Shown in pieces: positions 62,470 to 64,000 of a stretch of DNA of 64,000 nucleotides. The DNA is taken from positions 14,988,632 to 15,052,631 of the forward strand of contig NC_060885.1 in assembly GCF_014805685.1 (NCBI RefSeq), given 5' to 3'. Positions within the stretch are counted from its first letter, which is position 1; every line of letters starts with the position of its first letter. The notes under the pieces were generated by a model, which worked only from the letters and a program-made list of their open reading frames with translations, had not been told where the DNA came from and did not search any database. The position numbers and the translations under genes are program-made. The stretch is from Silurus meridionalis. Its lineage: Eukaryota > Chordata > Actinopteri > Siluriformes > Siluridae.

Positions 62470-62985
62470 AAAGAATACTTTTTTATGCAGTCATCTAATT
62501 ATCCACCAATGTTGCAGAATCACAATCATGCAGATTCAGGTCCAGAACTTCAGTTAATATTCATATCAAACATCTGAATGCGGATAATGTGAGATCTCTA
62601 TAACTTTAACATTATTGTTGGTACCAGAAGGGCCAGTACAGAAATGGATGATCTCCTGTGAAACTCTAAGGTAAAGACTTTTTTTATTTATTCGTCACAT
62701 GTACATTACAGCACAGTGAAATTCGCATATTCCAGCGATGTTAGAAAGCACAGGGTCAGAGCGCAGGGTCAACCGTGATACAGCACCGTAGAGCACAGAG
62801 GATTAGGGCCTTTCACAAGGACCAAAGAGTGGCAGCTTGGCAATATTGGGACTTGAACCCACAAGCCTTAACTAATAAGATACCATTTCCTCTACCCAGA
62901 ATGGTGCATAAAACATAAAACCTTACGTGAGAGACTGTGGATGGACATAGCTTGTTAATACAAGAGGTCAGATGAAAAAAAAGTC
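62470..62985 (+). mobile_element. Tc1-like relic interrupted by a SINE
   Basis: The left part (62470-62672) matches the 5' end of the element at 8236: CATCTAATTATCCACCAAT, ATCATGCAGATTCAGGTCC, CTTCAGTTAATATTCATATC and ATTGTTGGTACCAGAAGGGC. After a SINE (62676-62897) the same element resumes with AGAATGGTGCATAAAACATA and CTTGTTAATACAAGAGGTCAG, which corresponds to AATGGTGTGAAAAACAAAG and CTTGTTAAAAGAGACCAG in the 8.4-kb copy. No transposase frame survives. Confidence 0.75.
62676..62897 (-). mobile_element. tRNA-derived SINE, second family, inserted in Tc1 relic
   Basis: The reverse complement begins GGGTAGAGGAAATGGTATCT, has a B-box-like GGGTTCAAGTCCCA (plus strand TGGGACTTGAACCCA near 62847), then CAAGCTGCCACTCTTTGGTC, CTGTATCACGGTTGACCCTG, and ends with CACTGTGCTGTAATGTACAT and GTGACGAATAAA. 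It shares this order with the copy at 39268. The B box is better preserved here. A target duplication could not be fixed. Confidence 0.8.
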
Positions 62986-62989
62986 AAAA

Positions 62990-64000
62990 GAATAAATCTG
63001 AGGCCATAATCGGCACAGACTCTGCTGTAAACCGGTGAAGCGGAAAAAAAAGCACCTGGTTATTTTTTGTATGTTTTTAATTTCAGGTGTCCTAAACTAT
63101 GTCTTCATTAGCCACTCTGAAATCAGCCGAGAACCTACCCCATTATGAGATGCTTTCCATATTGGATTTGACAATTGGTTGTGTAATCATCATCTTCAAA
63201 AGAGGCATAATCAATAATAATAATAATTTATAATTATTATTGAACAGATTTATTTCAATTGTTTCTTATTATTTTTTATCTTATTTTATTTAAATAGTTT
63301 ATTTCACTTTTCAACATTTTAAGGATATATAGCCACATCAGCTCATAACGCCACATCAGCTCACTCAGGACGACTTAAAAAAACAAAACAACAACAACAA
63401 CAACCAGAAATTGCCTTTGCAATCAATGAATCACATTTTGATTTCCAGTGTGAATGATTTGTAAGGAAAATGCCACTTTCCAAATAACAGTTTCCTGGAA
63501 GCTAAATATACTTATAGTGTAATCAAGCAAAGGTGATCGATGGATTACTTTTTATGTGCGATTAAATTCAGTTTCTTTTTTTACCTAAATGTATTTTGTG
63601 CATTATATGTTTGAAGTCCACTGTGTTACTTATTTGATTTTAAATGGTTTGTATATCAGTAGATATACAAAAATAGACCTATACTGCATAGTCCTCCAAT
63701 GGGTAAAGGTGCATACCTAGTCCACACCTTTCCACCATGCTACATCATGGACAGTACATGACAGGAGGGAGATGCTGGCACCAGAAAACATGTTGTAGTT
63801 AAGCAGAAATTAATCTGACATGACCCTGAGTAAACAGAAAAGCTGCTTCGCCCCAGGTTACCATATGGCAGTGGTACCAGCACGGCGACCTGGTGGTTTA
63901 GACTCCACTGCCAGCAGGGGATGTTATGCTACCTGCTGTCCTTTTTGTTCGGTTTTGTTTTCGCCGGCATCTCTCAAACTGTGACAGGCACTGGCTAAGA
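62990..64000. other. unique DNA to window end, no gene seen
   Basis: AT-rich sequence with an (AAC) tract at 63390-63402. The last 120 bp are less AT-rich and include CTGCCAGCAGGGGATG (63908-63923), a partial match to the CTCF core, and a TTTTTGTTCGGTTTTGTTTTC stretch reminiscent of LTR sequence that may continue beyond the window. Confidence 0.4.

Overview
This window looks like a gene-free stretch of a vertebrate nuclear genome, almost certainly a teleost fish. It is moderately AT-rich and extremely dense in long dinucleotide microsatellites. It carries fish-type repeats: Tc1-like transposon relics with the fish-type long inverted ends, two tRNA-derived SINE families, a solo LTR and an RTE-like LINE 3' fragment. 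The SINEs and the (TTGAC)-tailed repeat resemble ones common in otophysan fishes, so a catfish or close relative is my best guess. That is recall, not a database result.

No protein-coding gene, tRNA, rRNA or known microRNA could be supported on either strand. Most open frames are translations of CA/TG, GA/CT, TA or TAA microsatellites (poly-HT, poly-CV, poly-RE/SL, poly-IY, poly-N). The longest others (198, 182 and 116 codons) resemble no family I recognise and lack convincing exon structure. The window is therefore best read as intergenic gene desert or intron of a very long gene.

Layout: 1-8.2 kb is unique AT-rich DNA with three microsatellites and two candidate regulatory blocks. 8.2-11.4 kb holds a Tc1-derived element with long inverted ends, a complete solo LTR with a 5-bp target duplication, and a LINE reverse-transcriptase fragment. 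14.1-16.1 kb has a CA-TA-GATA compound repeat, a SINE and CT/CA tracts. 18.9-20.2 kb is a mobile-element cluster: a second copy of the same LTR, a Tc1 transposase-region relic and a MITE lying in a TA microsatellite. 22.3-31 kb has scattered SINE pieces, a hexanucleotide array bracketed by direct repeats and several TG/TA/CA arrays. 31-38.7 kb is mostly unique. 38.8-44.2 kb has a (TTGAC)-tailed repeat, a full tRNA-derived SINE and triplet repeats. 49.4-50.4 kb packs five microsatellites into 1 kb. 51.7-51.8 kb contains a perfect 17-bp hairpin. 57.0-57.8 kb has a SINE, a TA array and a likely LTR. 62.5-63.0 kb is a Tc1 relic split by a SINE.

There are no genes acting together here. Any function would be cis-regulatory. 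Several non-repetitive blocks rich in TAATTA, octamer (ATGCAAAT), FOX, YY1 or MEIS-like motifs are listed as low-confidence candidates that a multi-fish alignment would settle. I did not find a credible previously undescribed system; the most unusual structures are the 51.8-kb hairpin, the MITE in the TA tract and the nested SINE-in-Tc1.
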